Positions 1 through 7,377 of a DNA stretch of 64,000 nucleotides are shown in pieces (within the stretch, counting starts at the first letter, position 1; every line of letters starts with the position of its first letter). The notes under the pieces are model-generated. The model did not search any database and was not told the DNA's origin. It was given only the letters and a program-made list of their open reading frames with translations. Source of the stretch: Pseudonocardia alaniniphila. Its GTDB lineage: Bacteria > Actinomycetota > Actinomycetes > Mycobacteriales > Pseudonocardiaceae. The translations under genes were made by a program, and so were the position numbers. The DNA lies in assembly GCF_022524485.1 (NCBI RefSeq), contig NZ_JAKXMK010000015.1, positions 62,001-126,000 of the forward strand, given 5' to 3'.

Positions 1-2024
1 AGCGCCTCGTCGAGATCGGCCTCCAGCCCCAGCCGCTCGCCGTCGACGATCCGCCGCTCCAGCCGCTCGAACAGCGGCAGCCCGGCGAGCTCCTCGGCCC
101 GGCCCGCCTTCGCCGACGAGGCCGTGACGCCCTCGAACAGCTCCATGAAGCGGTTGAGCGGGTCGTAGCCCTCCCGCCGCCGGTCGTAGACGAGGTCGAG
201 TGCCACGGACCGCTGCTCGTCGTCGATCTTGGCCATCGGAAGGATCTTTGCCGCCGACACGATGGCGGTGTCCAGCCCGGCGTTCACGCACTCGTGCAGG
301 AACACCGAGTTCAGCACCTGCCGCGCGGCGGCGTTGAGGCCGAACGACACGTTCGAGACACCCAGCGTGGTCTGCACGTCCGGGTAGCGGCGCTTCAGCT
401 CGCGGATCGCGTCGATGGTCTCCAGCGCGTCGCGGCGGACCTCCTCCTGACCGGTGGTGATCGGGAACGTCAGGGTGTCGACGACGATGTCCTCGACGTG
501 CATGCCGTGGTTGGTCGTGAGGTCGCGGATGAGCCGGTCGGCCACCCGCACCTTCCACTCGGCGGTGCGGGCCTGGCCCTCCTCGTCGATGCACAGCGCC
601 ACGACCGCTGCCCCGTGAGCGCGCACCAGCTCCATCGCACGCTGGAACCGCGAGCCGGGACCGTCGCCGTCCTCGTAGTTGACCGAGTTGATGATCGAGC
701 GCCCGCCGAGCCGCTCCAGCCCGGCGCGGAGCACCTCGGGCTCGGTGGAGTCGAGCATCACCGGCAGCGTGGACGCGGTGGCCAGCCGCCCGGCGAGCTC
801 GGCCATGTCGGCCACACCGTCGCGCCCGACGTAGTCGACGCACAGGTCGATGAGGTGCGCGCCGTCGCGGGTCTGCTCCCGGGCGATCGCGACGCAGGCC
901 TCCCAGTCCTCGGCGAGCATCGCTTCGCGGAACTTCTTCGACCCGTTGGCGTTGGTGCGCTCGCCGATCATCAGCACCGACGTGTCCTGGCGGAAGGGCA
1001 CCGACGCGTACAGCGAGCTCAGCCCGGGCTCCGGCCGAGGAGACCGCGGCGCGGGGACGAGGTCACGGACCGCCTCGGAGACGGCACGCACGTGCTCGGG
1101 AGTGGTGCCGCAGCAGCCGCCCACCAGGCGAAGGCCGTAGTCGCGCACGAACGTGGACAGCGCCTCGGCGAGCTCCTCTGCGGTGAGCGGGTACTCGGCG
1201 CCGTTCGGGCCGAGCCGCGGCAGGCCGGCGTTGGGCATCACCGACAGCGGGATGCGCGCGTGCTTGGACAGCGTGCGCAGGTGCTCGCTCATCTCGGCGG
1301 GGCCGGTGGCGCAGTTGAGCCCGATCAGGTCGATGCCGAGCGGCTCCAGCGCGGTGAGCGCCGCCCCGATCTCGCTGCCCAGCAGCATCGTGCCGGTGGT
1401 CTCGACGGTGACCTGCGTGATCAGCGGGACCCGGCGGCCCTCGTCGGTCATCGCCTGCTTCATGCCGAGGACCGCGGCCTTGACCTGCAGGAGGTCCTGG
1501 CAGGTCTCGACGACGAGGGCGTCGGCGCCGCCGGCGAGCAGCCCGCGCCCGCACTCGGCGTAAGCGTCACGCAGCCGGGCGAAGGTCTCGTGGCCGAGGG
1601 TCGGCAGTTTGGTGCCCGGCCCGACCGAACCCAGCACGTAGCGCGGACGGTCCGGCGTGCTCATCTCGTCGGCGACGCCGCGGGCGAGCTGCGCACCCTT
1701 CAGGGCGAGCTCCCGGATTCGTTCCGCAATTCCGTACTCGGCCAGGTTGGGCAGATTCGCCCCGAAAGTGTTGGTTTCGACGGCGTCGGCGCCCGCCTCG
1801 AAATAGGCGCGGTGGATGCTGCGCACGACGTCGGGGCGGGTGGCGTTGAGAATCTCGTTGCAGCCGTCGAGGCCGTCGAAGTCGTCGATGGCGAGGTCGG
1901 CGGCCTGCAGCATGGTGCCCATCGCGCCGTCGGCGATCACCACCCGCTCCGACAGGGTCTCCATCAAGGTGGTGTCGAAGGCAGGCGGTGACTGGGTGCG
2001 GATGTCAGGCTGCACAGTGGACAC
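1..2024 (-). CDS. metH: Cobalamin-dependent methionine synthase MetH, N-terminal part (runs off the window)
   Basis: Transfers the methyl group of 5-methyltetrahydrofolate to homocysteine through bound cobalamin; cytosolic, last step of methionine synthesis. About 674 residues are present of the usual ~1,180; the cobalamin-binding and activation domains lie beyond base 1. Visible parts are the homocysteine-binding barrel, opening with VIADGAMGTMLQ, with zinc ligands in GLNCATGP and GGCCGTTPEHV, followed by the pterin-binding domain (MIGERTNANGSKKF, VNYEDGDG). The GTG at 2024 is the outermost plausible start; an in-frame ATG at 1964 lies just before the conserved domain. It is divergent from the PAC2 gene with 57 bp between them. 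No cobalamin riboswitch fits in that gap. Identification is firm; the start is less certain. Confidence 0.95.
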   Translation of the reverse strand, partial: MSTVQPDIRTQSPPAFDTTLMETLSERVVIADGAMGTMLQAADLAIDDFDGLDGCNEILNATRPDVVRSIHRAYFEAGADAVETNTFGANLPNLAEYGIAERIRELALKGAQLARGVADEMSTPDRPRYVLGSVGPGTKLPTLGHETFARLRDAYAECGRGLLAGGADALVVETCQDLLQVKAAVLGMKQAMTDEGRRVPLITQVTVETTGTMLLGSEIGAALTALEPLGIDLIGLNCATGPAEMSEHLRTLSKHARIPLSVMPNAGLPRLGPNGAEYPLTAEELAEALSTFVRDYGLRLVGGCCGTTPEHVRAVSEAVRDLVPAPRSPRPEPGLSSLYASVPFRQDTSVLMIGERTNANGSKKFREAMLAEDWEACVAIAREQTRDGAHLIDLCVDYVGRDGVADMAELAGRLATASTLPVMLDSTEPEVLRAGLERLGGRSIINSVNYEDGDGPGSRFQRAMELVRAHGAAVVALCIDEEGQARTAEWKVRVADRLIRDLTTNHGMHVEDIVVDTLTFPITTGQEEVRRDALETIDAIRELKRRYPDVQTTLGVSNVSFGLNAAARQVLNSVFLHECVNAGLDTAIVSAAKILPMAKIDDEQRSVALDLVYDRRREGYDPLNRFMELFEGVTASSAKAGRAEELAGLPLFERLERRIVDGERLGLEADLDEA

Positions 2025-2081
2025 GGTAGCGGCCGGGGGAGGCGGCCATCGCGCTGCGGCCTCCGGCCGTAGGCTGGGCGG

Positions 2082-2966
2082 ATGACCGATCGCGAGCCGG
2101 AAACCGGAGCGGAGAACGAACTGCCCCGCCTCGTCGACCCGGTGCTGATCGCCGCGTTCGAGGGGTGGAACGACGCCGGAGAGGCGGCCAGCACGGCGCT
2201 GGAGCACCTGGAGCTGAGCTGGGACGCCGAACCTTTGGTCTCGATCGATCCGGAGGAGTACTACGACTTCCAGGTCACCAGGCCGCATGTGCGGCATGCC
2301 GGAGGTGTCACGCGCAAGATCGAGTGGCAGACCACCCGGCTCTCGGTGGCCACACTTCCCGGCACCGACCGGCACGTCGTGCTCGTCAACGGAATCGAGC
2401 CCAACCTGCGGTGGCGCACCTTCTGCGCCGAGTTGCTGGGTTATGTCGAGAAGCTCGGTGTGACAAAGGTCATCACCCTCGGCGCCCTGCTCACCGACAC
2501 CCCGCACACCCGGCCCACACCGGTCAGCGGGATCTCCTACGACGTGTCCTCGGCGGGCGACCTTCAGGTGGAGCCGTCGAGCTACCAGGGACCCACCGGG
2601 ATCGTGGGCGTCTTCCAGAACGCCTGTGTCGAGGCGGGCATCCCCGCGGTGTCGTTCTGGGCGGCGGTGCCGCACTACGTGTCGCAGGCCCGGGTGCCCA
2701 AGGCCGCCGTCGCGCTGCTGCACCGCGTCGAGGAGCTGCTGGACGTGGAGGTCCCCCTCGGGGGTCTTCCCGAGCAGGCGGAGGAATGGGAGCGCACCGT
2801 CTCGGAGATGGCGGAGGCGGACGACGAGGTGCGTGAGTACGTCCGGCAGCTCGAGGAGCAGGCCGAGGCCGACGCCGACGTCCTCCCCGAGGCCGACGGC
2901 GACGCCATCGCCGCCGACTTCGAGCGTTACCTGCGCCGGCGCGGCACCGGGGGCTCGGGCAACTGA
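2082..2966 (+). CDS. PAC2 family protein (proteasome-assembly-chaperone-like)
   Basis: A 294-residue cytosolic protein of the actinobacterial PAC2 family. The family signature is clear in the N-terminal half: PVLIAAFEGWNDAGEAAS near residue 22, the YYDFQVTRP stretch near residue 60, and ITLGALLTDTPHTRP near residue 135. The last ~70 residues are acidic and probably helical. The family resembles eukaryotic proteasome assembly chaperones, and actinobacteria do have proteasomes, but the bacterial role is not established. The ATG at 2082 lies 6 nt after TAGGCT (2070-2075), which fits a leaderless transcript. The following MFS gene is almost contiguous and may be co-transcribed. Confidence 0.9.
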   Translation: MTDREPETGAENELPRLVDPVLIAAFEGWNDAGEAASTALEHLELSWDAEPLVSIDPEEYYDFQVTRPHVRHAGGVTRKIEWQTTRLSVATLPGTDRHVVLVNGIEPNLRWRTFCAELLGYVEKLGVTKVITLGALLTDTPHTRPTPVSGISYDVSSAGDLQVEPSSYQGPTGIVGVFQNACVEAGIPAVSFWAAVPHYVSQARVPKAAVALLHRVEELLDVEVPLGGLPEQAEEWERTVSEMAEADDEVREYVRQLEEQAEADADVLPEADGDAIAADFERYLRRRGTGGSGN

Positions 2967-3070
2967 TCGACCCGCCGCTAACCCGCGCGTCCCCCCGGAC
3001 GCGTCTCGCCAGGGCCGGTCTCTACGCCGGAGCAGCTCTGGGCCCCTTCGGAGGCGGGATCACCGTCGCG

Positions 3071-4117
3071 ATGCTGCCGGAGCTCGGTGCGTCGTTCGAC
3101 GTGTCGGGGGCTACGGCGTCGCTGTCGATCACGGCCTACACAGCGCCGTTCGCCGCCGTGATGCTGGTGTCGGGCACGCTCGGCGAGCGCTGGGGACGCC
3201 GGCGAACGGTCACGCTCGCCTACGTCGCGTACCTGATCACGTCGGTCGTGTGCCTGCTGGCGCCCACGCTGCCGCTGTTCCTCGCGGCTCGCGCGTTGCA
3301 GGGAGCCGCGAACGCGTTCACCACTCCCCTGCTGCTCGCGGCGCTGGCCAGCAGCGTGCCCGCAGGCCGCCTCGGCCGGGCGCTCGGCTGGTTCGGCTCG
3401 ATGCAGGCGGTGGGTCAGACCTCGGCGCCGCTGATCGGGGGCCTCGCGGCCGAGGTCGACTGGCGGATCGCGTTCGCCGGGGTGGCAGTGGTCGCCGCCC
3501 TGCTCGCCGTCATCGGTGTCCCCTCGGACAAGCCGGTCGGGCAGCTGGCTGCACGGCCCAGCCTCCGAACGGCGTGGCAGCCCTCGGTCCTGCGTGCCGG
3601 CGTGGTCGCGGCCGTGGGTTGGGGCTGCATCTCCGGGCTGAACTTCCTCGTCGCGCTGCGGCTGGAGGAGGAGTTCGGCGTCGGCGCCGGGGCGCGAGGC
3701 CTGCTGCTCACCTCACTCGGGGTCGCCGGCCTGCTCACGGCGCGGCTGGTCGGCGGCGGGATAGACCGGATCGGGGCCCGGCGCAGCGTCCTGCTCGGCT
3801 CCGGGCTCGGGGTACTCGTCGTGATCGGGGTGGGGCTCGCACCGACGGTGTGGCTGATCGGCATCGTCTGGGCGGTGGGCGGGGTGGCCACTCAGTTCGT
3901 CCTCGTGGGCGTCAACGCCATGGTGTTGCGCCTTGCCCCGGAGAACACGGGCGGCACGATGTCGACGGTGCAGGCGGTGCGCTTCAGCGGAGCGGCGCTC
4001 AGCCCGGTGGTGATCACGCCCGTCTATCACGCCGAACCGCTGGCGGGCTTCCTGCTGCCGGCCGTGCTGCTGGCAGTGGCGGTCCCGACGCTGATCCCTC
4101 CCGAACGCCGCACCTGA
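3071..4117 (+). CDS. MFS transporter, start probably upstream
   Basis: Major facilitator superfamily permease of the inner membrane, with about 12 hydrophobic segments and the loop 2-3 signature GERWGRRRTV near residue 38. Family and substrate class (probably a drug or metabolite exporter) rest on architecture only. The ATG at 3071 cuts off the first half of helix 1: the same frame stays open upstream and encodes RAGLYAGAALGPFGGGITVA, which reads as a normal first helix. No ATG or GTG was found in the stretch I read back to about 2921, so a CTG (for example 2963, overlapping the PAC2 stop) or another rare start may be used. Its 3' end faces the palindromic element at 4134. Confidence 0.8.
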   Translation: MLPELGASFDVSGATASLSITAYTAPFAAVMLVSGTLGERWGRRRTVTLAYVAYLITSVVCLLAPTLPLFLAARALQGAANAFTTPLLLAALASSVPAGRLGRALGWFGSMQAVGQTSAPLIGGLAAEVDWRIAFAGVAVVAALLAVIGVPSDKPVGQLAARPSLRTAWQPSVLRAGVVAAVGWGCISGLNFLVALRLEEEFGVGAGARGLLLTSLGVAGLLTARLVGGGIDRIGARRSVLLGSGLGVLVVIGVGLAPTVWLIGIVWAVGGVATQFVLVGVNAMVLRLAPENTGGTMSTVQAVRFSGAALSPVVITPVYHAEPLAGFLLPAVLLAVAVPTLIPPERRT

Positions 4118-4133
4118 CGAGGCGCCCGACAGC

Positions 4134-4196
4134 CGCGACATGGACACGTGACGCTGTTCGTACGCGCGCAGAACAGCGATACGTGTCCATGTCGCG
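4134..4196. repeat. 63-bp palindromic REP-like element, copy 1
   Basis: The two 26-nt arms pair with only two adjacent mismatches (GA against AT) around the 11-nt loop GTACGCGCGCA. The arms start CGCGACATGGACACGT. A second copy with the identical 63-base core lies at 5164-5226 in the same orientation. Here two further outer base pairs (gc/gc) extend the stem to 4132-4198. It lies 16 bp after the MFS stop and 6 bp beyond the stop of the minus-strand DUF559 gene. It could be a REP/MITE-type repeat, a bidirectional terminator, or both; there is no T-tract. Confidence 0.85.
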
Positions 4197-4202
4197 GCAA
4201 GG

Positions 4203-5042
4203 TCACGCTGCCCGGAGTGCCGCCTCTACCGTGTAGATCATCTTCCTGGGGTTGGCCAGCAGCGGTTGCGTCACGAACACGACGTCCCACCCGGCGGCAT
4301 GCACCCGGTTCAGCCGCTCCCGGTCGTGGTTGAGCGCCCAGAGCTGCCCGTCGCGCCACTCACCGTCGTACTCGACCGCGACCTTCCGCTCGGGAAAGGC
4401 GAGATCGACACGGGCGAGCCGACCAGAACGGTCTTCGATCCAGTACTGCGGAACCGGATGCAACCCGGCCAGCTCGAGCCACACACGCACCTTCGACTCG
4501 GGCCTCGACTCCGCCCTGGCATCGGCCAGCTCGACGACCCGGCGGGCGGTGACGATGCCGCGGTCCGACCGTGCCCCGACCAGCGCGGTCAAGGCGGTGC
4601 GCTCGACCAGCCCGGCCCGGAGAACGGCATCGAGGTCGGCGACGGCGTCCGGGAGCGGACGGGCGAGCATGAGGTCGAGCGCCATCCGCAGCGGAGAGGC
4701 GATCCGGCCGCTGTGCCACGGCTCGGACTCCTCGCGGGCGAGCTCGGTGCGTCGCAGCCGAATCCCCTCGCTCCAGGTGATCCGGCGCCGCAGCGGCGCG
4801 ACCACCTCCACCGGGTCATGCGCCCGTGCGAGCTCGCAGCCGCGAATCGTGGCAGCGGAGCGGCCCGTGATGACGGCGTCCGGTGGTAGCACGAGGGTGG
4901 CGCCCCGGCAGCGGACCGGGTGCGTCACCGCGATGCGGCCATCCGCGTAGACGTCCCGGAACAGGTTCGTGACCAGCGGGCCGCGTAGTTGGGCATGGGT
5001 GAGATGACCGGCCGCAACGGCCTCCGATCCCCGAAAGATCAT
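4203..5042 (-). CDS. DUF559 endonuclease-fold protein with AbiEi-like N-terminal region
   Basis: A 279-residue protein. Residues 1-80 resemble the N-terminal winged-helix region of AbiEi-type antitoxins (GHLTHAQLRG, LFRDVYADGR). The C-terminal third is a DUF559/Vsr-like PD-(D/E)XK fold, with RVDLAFPERKVAVEYDGEWR supplying the Asp and Glu and DRERLNRVHAAGWDVVFVT forming the last strand. Such proteins are common orphan genes in actinomycetes; their target is unknown. The ATG at 5042 starts the domain-consistent part; the frame is open further upstream but runs into the second palindrome. The gene sits precisely between the two 63-bp palindromes, with no partner gene that would make it a toxin-antitoxin pair. 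Confidence 0.8.
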   Translation of the reverse strand: MIFRGSEAVAAGHLTHAQLRGPLVTNLFRDVYADGRIAVTHPVRCRGATLVLPPDAVITGRSAATIRGCELARAHDPVEVVAPLRRRITWSEGIRLRRTELAREESEPWHSGRIASPLRMALDLMLARPLPDAVADLDAVLRAGLVERTALTALVGARSDRGIVTARRVVELADARAESRPESKVRVWLELAGLHPVPQYWIEDRSGRLARVDLAFPERKVAVEYDGEWRDGQLWALNHDRERLNRVHAAGWDVVFVTQPLLANPRKMIYTVEAALRAA

Positions 5043-5163
5043 GGGCACACGATCGGCGGGATGCCGTGCTGCGTCGAACGCCTGTCCACACCCCGCGAGC
5101 CCGGAGGGCAGATGTCCCCAGAGCCGGGATTCCCCTTGTGCCGGCCGCGCATCCTCGTCCCCG

Positions 5164-5226
5164 CGCGACATGGACACGTGACGCTGTTCGTACGCGCGCA
5201 GAACAGCGATACGTGTCCATGTCGCG
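5164..5226. repeat. 63-bp palindromic REP-like element, copy 2
   Basis: The 63-base core is identical to 4134-4196 and lies in the same orientation, 1,030 bp away. Two further outer base pairs extend the stem to 5162-5228. They are cg/cg here, against gc/gc in copy 1, so pairing is kept although the bases differ. It lies 16 bp downstream of the stop codon of the minus-strand DUF2237 gene and 121 bp upstream of the DUF559 start. Confidence 0.85.
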
Positions 5227-5242
5227 CGCCCGGGGCCCTGTG

Positions 5243-5608
5243 TCAGCCCGAGGTCGCAGCGTGGCGGCGCAGGTCGTCGAGGTCGACCCAGTCGAGGGTG
5301 CGGACGTGCGTGGCCTCCAGCACCACGGGCGGTGCGACTCCCGCTTCGAGCGCCTCGGCCCAGCGGGAGGCGCAGACGCACCAGCGATCGCCCGGCCGCA
5401 GTCCGGCGAAGCCGTACTCGGGGCGCGGAGTGGACAGATCGTTGCCGCGCTGGGCGCTGAACCGGAGGAACTCCTCGGTGACCATGGCGCACACGGTGTG
5501 CACGCCGGCGTCTTCCGCGTCGGTCTCGCAGCAGCCGTTGCGGGTGAAACCGGTCATGGGGTCGGTGCTGCAGGTCTGCAGCTCACCGCCCAGCACGTTG
5601 CCCGCCAT
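5243..5608 (-). CDS. DUF2237 family protein
   Basis: A 121-residue cytosolic protein. It begins MAGNVLGGELQTCSTDPMTGF, continues with the GCC motif and has the C-terminal WCVCASRWAEAL stretch typical of DUF2237. The family is widespread and uncharacterised; its conserved cysteines suggest a metal or redox role, which is inference. The frame is open upstream of 5608, but homology to the family begins at this ATG. A palindromic element lies just beyond its stop. Confidence 0.88.
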   Translation of the reverse strand: MAGNVLGGELQTCSTDPMTGFTRNGCCETDAEDAGVHTVCAMVTEEFLRFSAQRGNDLSTPRPEYGFAGLRPGDRWCVCASRWAEALEAGVAPPVVLEATHVRTLDWVDLDDLRRHAATSG

Positions 5609-5643
5609 GTGCTCCACCCAACCAGAACGGGTAGGCCGACGAC

Positions 5644-5796
5644 ATGACGCAATCGCCGCATCCCGACCCGGAACCGCCCCGCCCACCCGGCGTACCGGAG
5701 CGGGACCTGGAGATCCCGATCGACACCGGCGACAAGGAGGTGCCGGACGACACGGACGTGCAGCCCGACGCGGGAACGGTCGAGCCGCCGGACTGA
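5644..5796 (+). CDS. Small proline-rich acidic protein (50 aa)
   Basis: A short frame starting ATG ACG CAA TCG and ending TGA at 5796. The peptide is rich in Pro, Asp and Glu (starting MTQSPHPDPEPPRPPG, then DLEIPIDTGDKEVPDDTDV), has no hydrophobic segment and is probably disordered. It is divergent from the DUF2237 gene with 35 bp between starts, and convergent with mshC. Codon third positions are mostly G or C, as in real genes here. The product is unknown; the call rests on codon bias and the well-placed ATG. Confidence 0.5.
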   Translation: MTQSPHPDPEPPRPPGVPERDLEIPIDTGDKEVPDDTDVQPDAGTVEPPD

Positions 5797-5825
5797 GGTC
5801 GTGCCCCGCCGGCGGCCCGAGCTCC

Positions 5826-7064
5826 CTACAGCGCCACCCCGAGTAACGCGTCGACGGCGTCGCGGACGAGAGCGGGCGCGTTCGCGTCGCCGCCGCGGCG
5901 CTCCAGCGCCTCGGATGCCCACGCGTCGACGGCGGCCAGAGCCGCGGGGGTGTCCAGGTCGTCGGCGAGGTGGGTACGCAGCCGGAGCACGAGGTCCTCG
6001 GCGCTGGGCCCGGCGTCGAGGGCGGCGGCTTGGCGCCAGCGGGCGAGCCGGGCCTCCGCCTGTGCGAGCAGGTCGGCGGTCCACGGCCGGTCCTCGCGGT
6101 AGTGGCCCGAGAGCAGCGCGAGGCGTATAGCAGCCGGATCGACGCCTTCCGCCCGGAGCTTCGAGACGAAGACCAGGTTGCCGCGTGACTTGGACATCTT
6201 CTCGCCGTCGAGACCGATCATCCCGGAGTGCGTGTAGTGCCGGGCGAACGGGTGCTCGCCGGTGAACGCCTCGGCGTGGGCGGCTCCGAACTCGTGGTGC
6301 GGGAAGATCAGGTCGGACCCGCCGCCGTTGAGGTCGATCTGGGTGCCGAGCCGGTTGAGCGCGATCGCGGCGCACTCGACGTGCCATCCGGGCCGTCCCG
6401 GGCCCAGGTCCGACGGCCATGACGGCTCGTCCGGACGGGCCATGCGCCACAGGAGGGCGTCGGCGGGGTGCCGCTTGCCCGGGCGGTCCGGGTCGCCCCC
6501 GCGCTCACGGGACAGCTCGATCATCGTGGCTTCGTCGAGGTTCGACTCGTAGCCGAAATGACCGGTGACGGAGCTGTCGAAGTAGACGTCCGGGTACTCC
6601 GGGTCGTCGATCCGGTACGCCGCTCCCGAGGCGAGCAGCTTGCCGACGAGCTCGGCGATCTCCCCCATCGCCTCCACGGCGCCGATGTAGTGGCGCGGGG
6701 GAATCACCCGTAGCGCCTCCATGTCCTCGCGGAAGAGCGCCGTCTCGCGCATGCCGAGCACGACCCAGTCGTCATGGTCGCGGGCGGCGCGCTCGAGAAG
6801 GGGGTCGTCGATGTCGGTGACGTTCTGGACGTAGTGCACGTCGTGGCCCAGGTCTCGCCACAGCCTGTTGACCAGGTCGAACGCCAGGTAGGTGGCGGCG
6901 TGGCCGAGGTGTGTGGCGTCGTACGGGGTGATCCCGCAGACGTACATCGTGGCGGTGGGCCCGGGCGCGGTCGGGCGGGTGCGGCCGGTGGCGGTGTCGT
7001 GCAGGCGCAGCGGCGGACCTCCGCCGGCGAGCCGTGGGACGTCGACGGTTGCCCAGGTTTGCAT
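5826..7064 (-). CDS. mshC: Mycothiol ligase MshC (Cys to GlcN-Ins)
   Basis: ATP-dependent ligase joining cysteine to 1-D-myo-inosityl-2-amino-2-deoxy-alpha-D-glucopyranoside, the third step of mycothiol synthesis. It is 412 residues, the normal family length, and related to cysteinyl-tRNA synthetase. The sequence shows [10 protein letters not shown]-type residues around C43 (zinc), the HLGH signature at 52-55, [23 protein letters not shown] and the [10 protein letters not shown] loop near residue 288. The start is the ATG at 7064, giving [10 protein letters not shown]; the TTG three codons earlier is less likely. TAAGTT lies 7-9 nt before it, so the transcript is probably leaderless. Its presence places the host among the mycothiol-making actinobacteria. 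Confidence 0.97.
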   Translation of the reverse strand: MQTWATVDVPRLAGGGPPLRLHDTATGRTRPTAPGPTATMYVCGITPYDATHLGHAATYLAFDLVNRLWRDLGHDVHYVQNVTDIDDPLLERAARDHDDWVVLGMRETALFREDMEALRVIPPRHYIGAVEAMGEIAELVGKLLASGAAYRIDDPEYPDVYFDSSVTGHFGYESNLDEATMIELSRERGGDPDRPGKRHPADALLWRMARPDEPSWPSDLGPGRPGWHVECAAIALNRLGTQIDLNGGGSDLIFPHHEFGAAHAEAFTGEHPFARHYTHSGMIGLDGEKMSKSRGNLVFVSKLRAEGVDPAAIRLALLSGHYREDRPWTADLLAQAEARLARWRQAAALDAGPSAEDLVLRLRTHLADDLDTPAALAAVDAWASEALERRGGDANAPALVRDAVDALLGVAL

Positions 7065-7117
7065 GACGAACAACTTACGCGTTCAGGACGGCCGACCCGC
7101 CACCGTCGTCGCCCGCT

Positions 7118-7285
7118 TCACTGCCGACCGGCAGGCAGCCTTGCCTCGATGTCGCGCAGGTGCCGTCGCGTGCAGTCCGGGCAGAGCCAGCGCACTTGCC
7201 CGTCGGGCTCCCGCTCGTGCACCCAGGTCAGGGTGGCTGCGGTGCCGTTCTCGCAGATGGTGTGGCAGTGGTGACAGGTGGGCAC
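7118..7285 (-). CDS. Small zinc-ribbon protein
   Basis: About 55 residues, starting at a GTG (7285, or 7291 two codons earlier). It carries PTCHHC near the N-terminus and WLCPDCTRRHLRDIEARL near the C-terminus. Two CxxC pairs 30 residues apart make a treble-clef or zinc-ribbon fold likely. Comparable small CxxC...CPDC proteins are common in actinomycetes, with no known function. It is divergent from the amino-sugar operon and upstream of mshC with 53 bp between. The same frame is open further upstream, but the residues before the zinc ribbon look non-coding. Confidence 0.55.
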   Translation of the reverse strand: MPTCHHCHTICENGTAATLTWVHEREPDGQVRWLCPDCTRRHLRDIEARLPAGRQ

Positions 7286-7338
7286 GCCCACAGCATGCAC
7301 GCTTGCCCAGCACGGGCGGCGTCTGCCAGTCTGAGGCA

Positions 7339-7354
7339 AGTCGTCTAGACCAAA
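7339..7354. promoter_or_regulatory. DasR-type (dre) operator of the amino-sugar operon
   Basis: AGTCGTCTAGACCAAA matches the published DasR-responsive element AGTGGTCTAGACCACT at 13 of 16 positions, including the core GTCTAGACC. It lies 24 bp before the start of the GlcNAc kinase-isomerase gene, where a GntR-family DasR-like repressor released by amino-sugar phosphates would act. No dasR gene is in the window. Confidence 0.75.
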
Positions 7355-7377
7355 CATCTAGCCGGGTAGGAGTGCAG

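Noticed and set aside
294-1991. 565-residue plus-strand open frame
   Set aside because: It is antisense to metH; its Arg/Gly/His/Val-rich composition has no domain, while the minus strand reads as a textbook methionine synthase.
2626-4236. 536-residue plus-strand frame across the PAC2 and MFS genes
   Set aside because: Arg/Pro/Ala-rich shadow of two real genes in other frames, with no motifs.
4203-5042. AbiEi/AbiEii toxin-antitoxin system
   Set aside because: Only the AbiEi-like N-terminal region is present; no nucleotidyltransferase partner gene lies on either side.
4203-5492. Reading the DUF559 gene as a 429-residue protein
   Set aside because: The extra 150 N-terminal residues run through the second 63-bp palindrome and antisense DNA; homology begins at ATG 5042.
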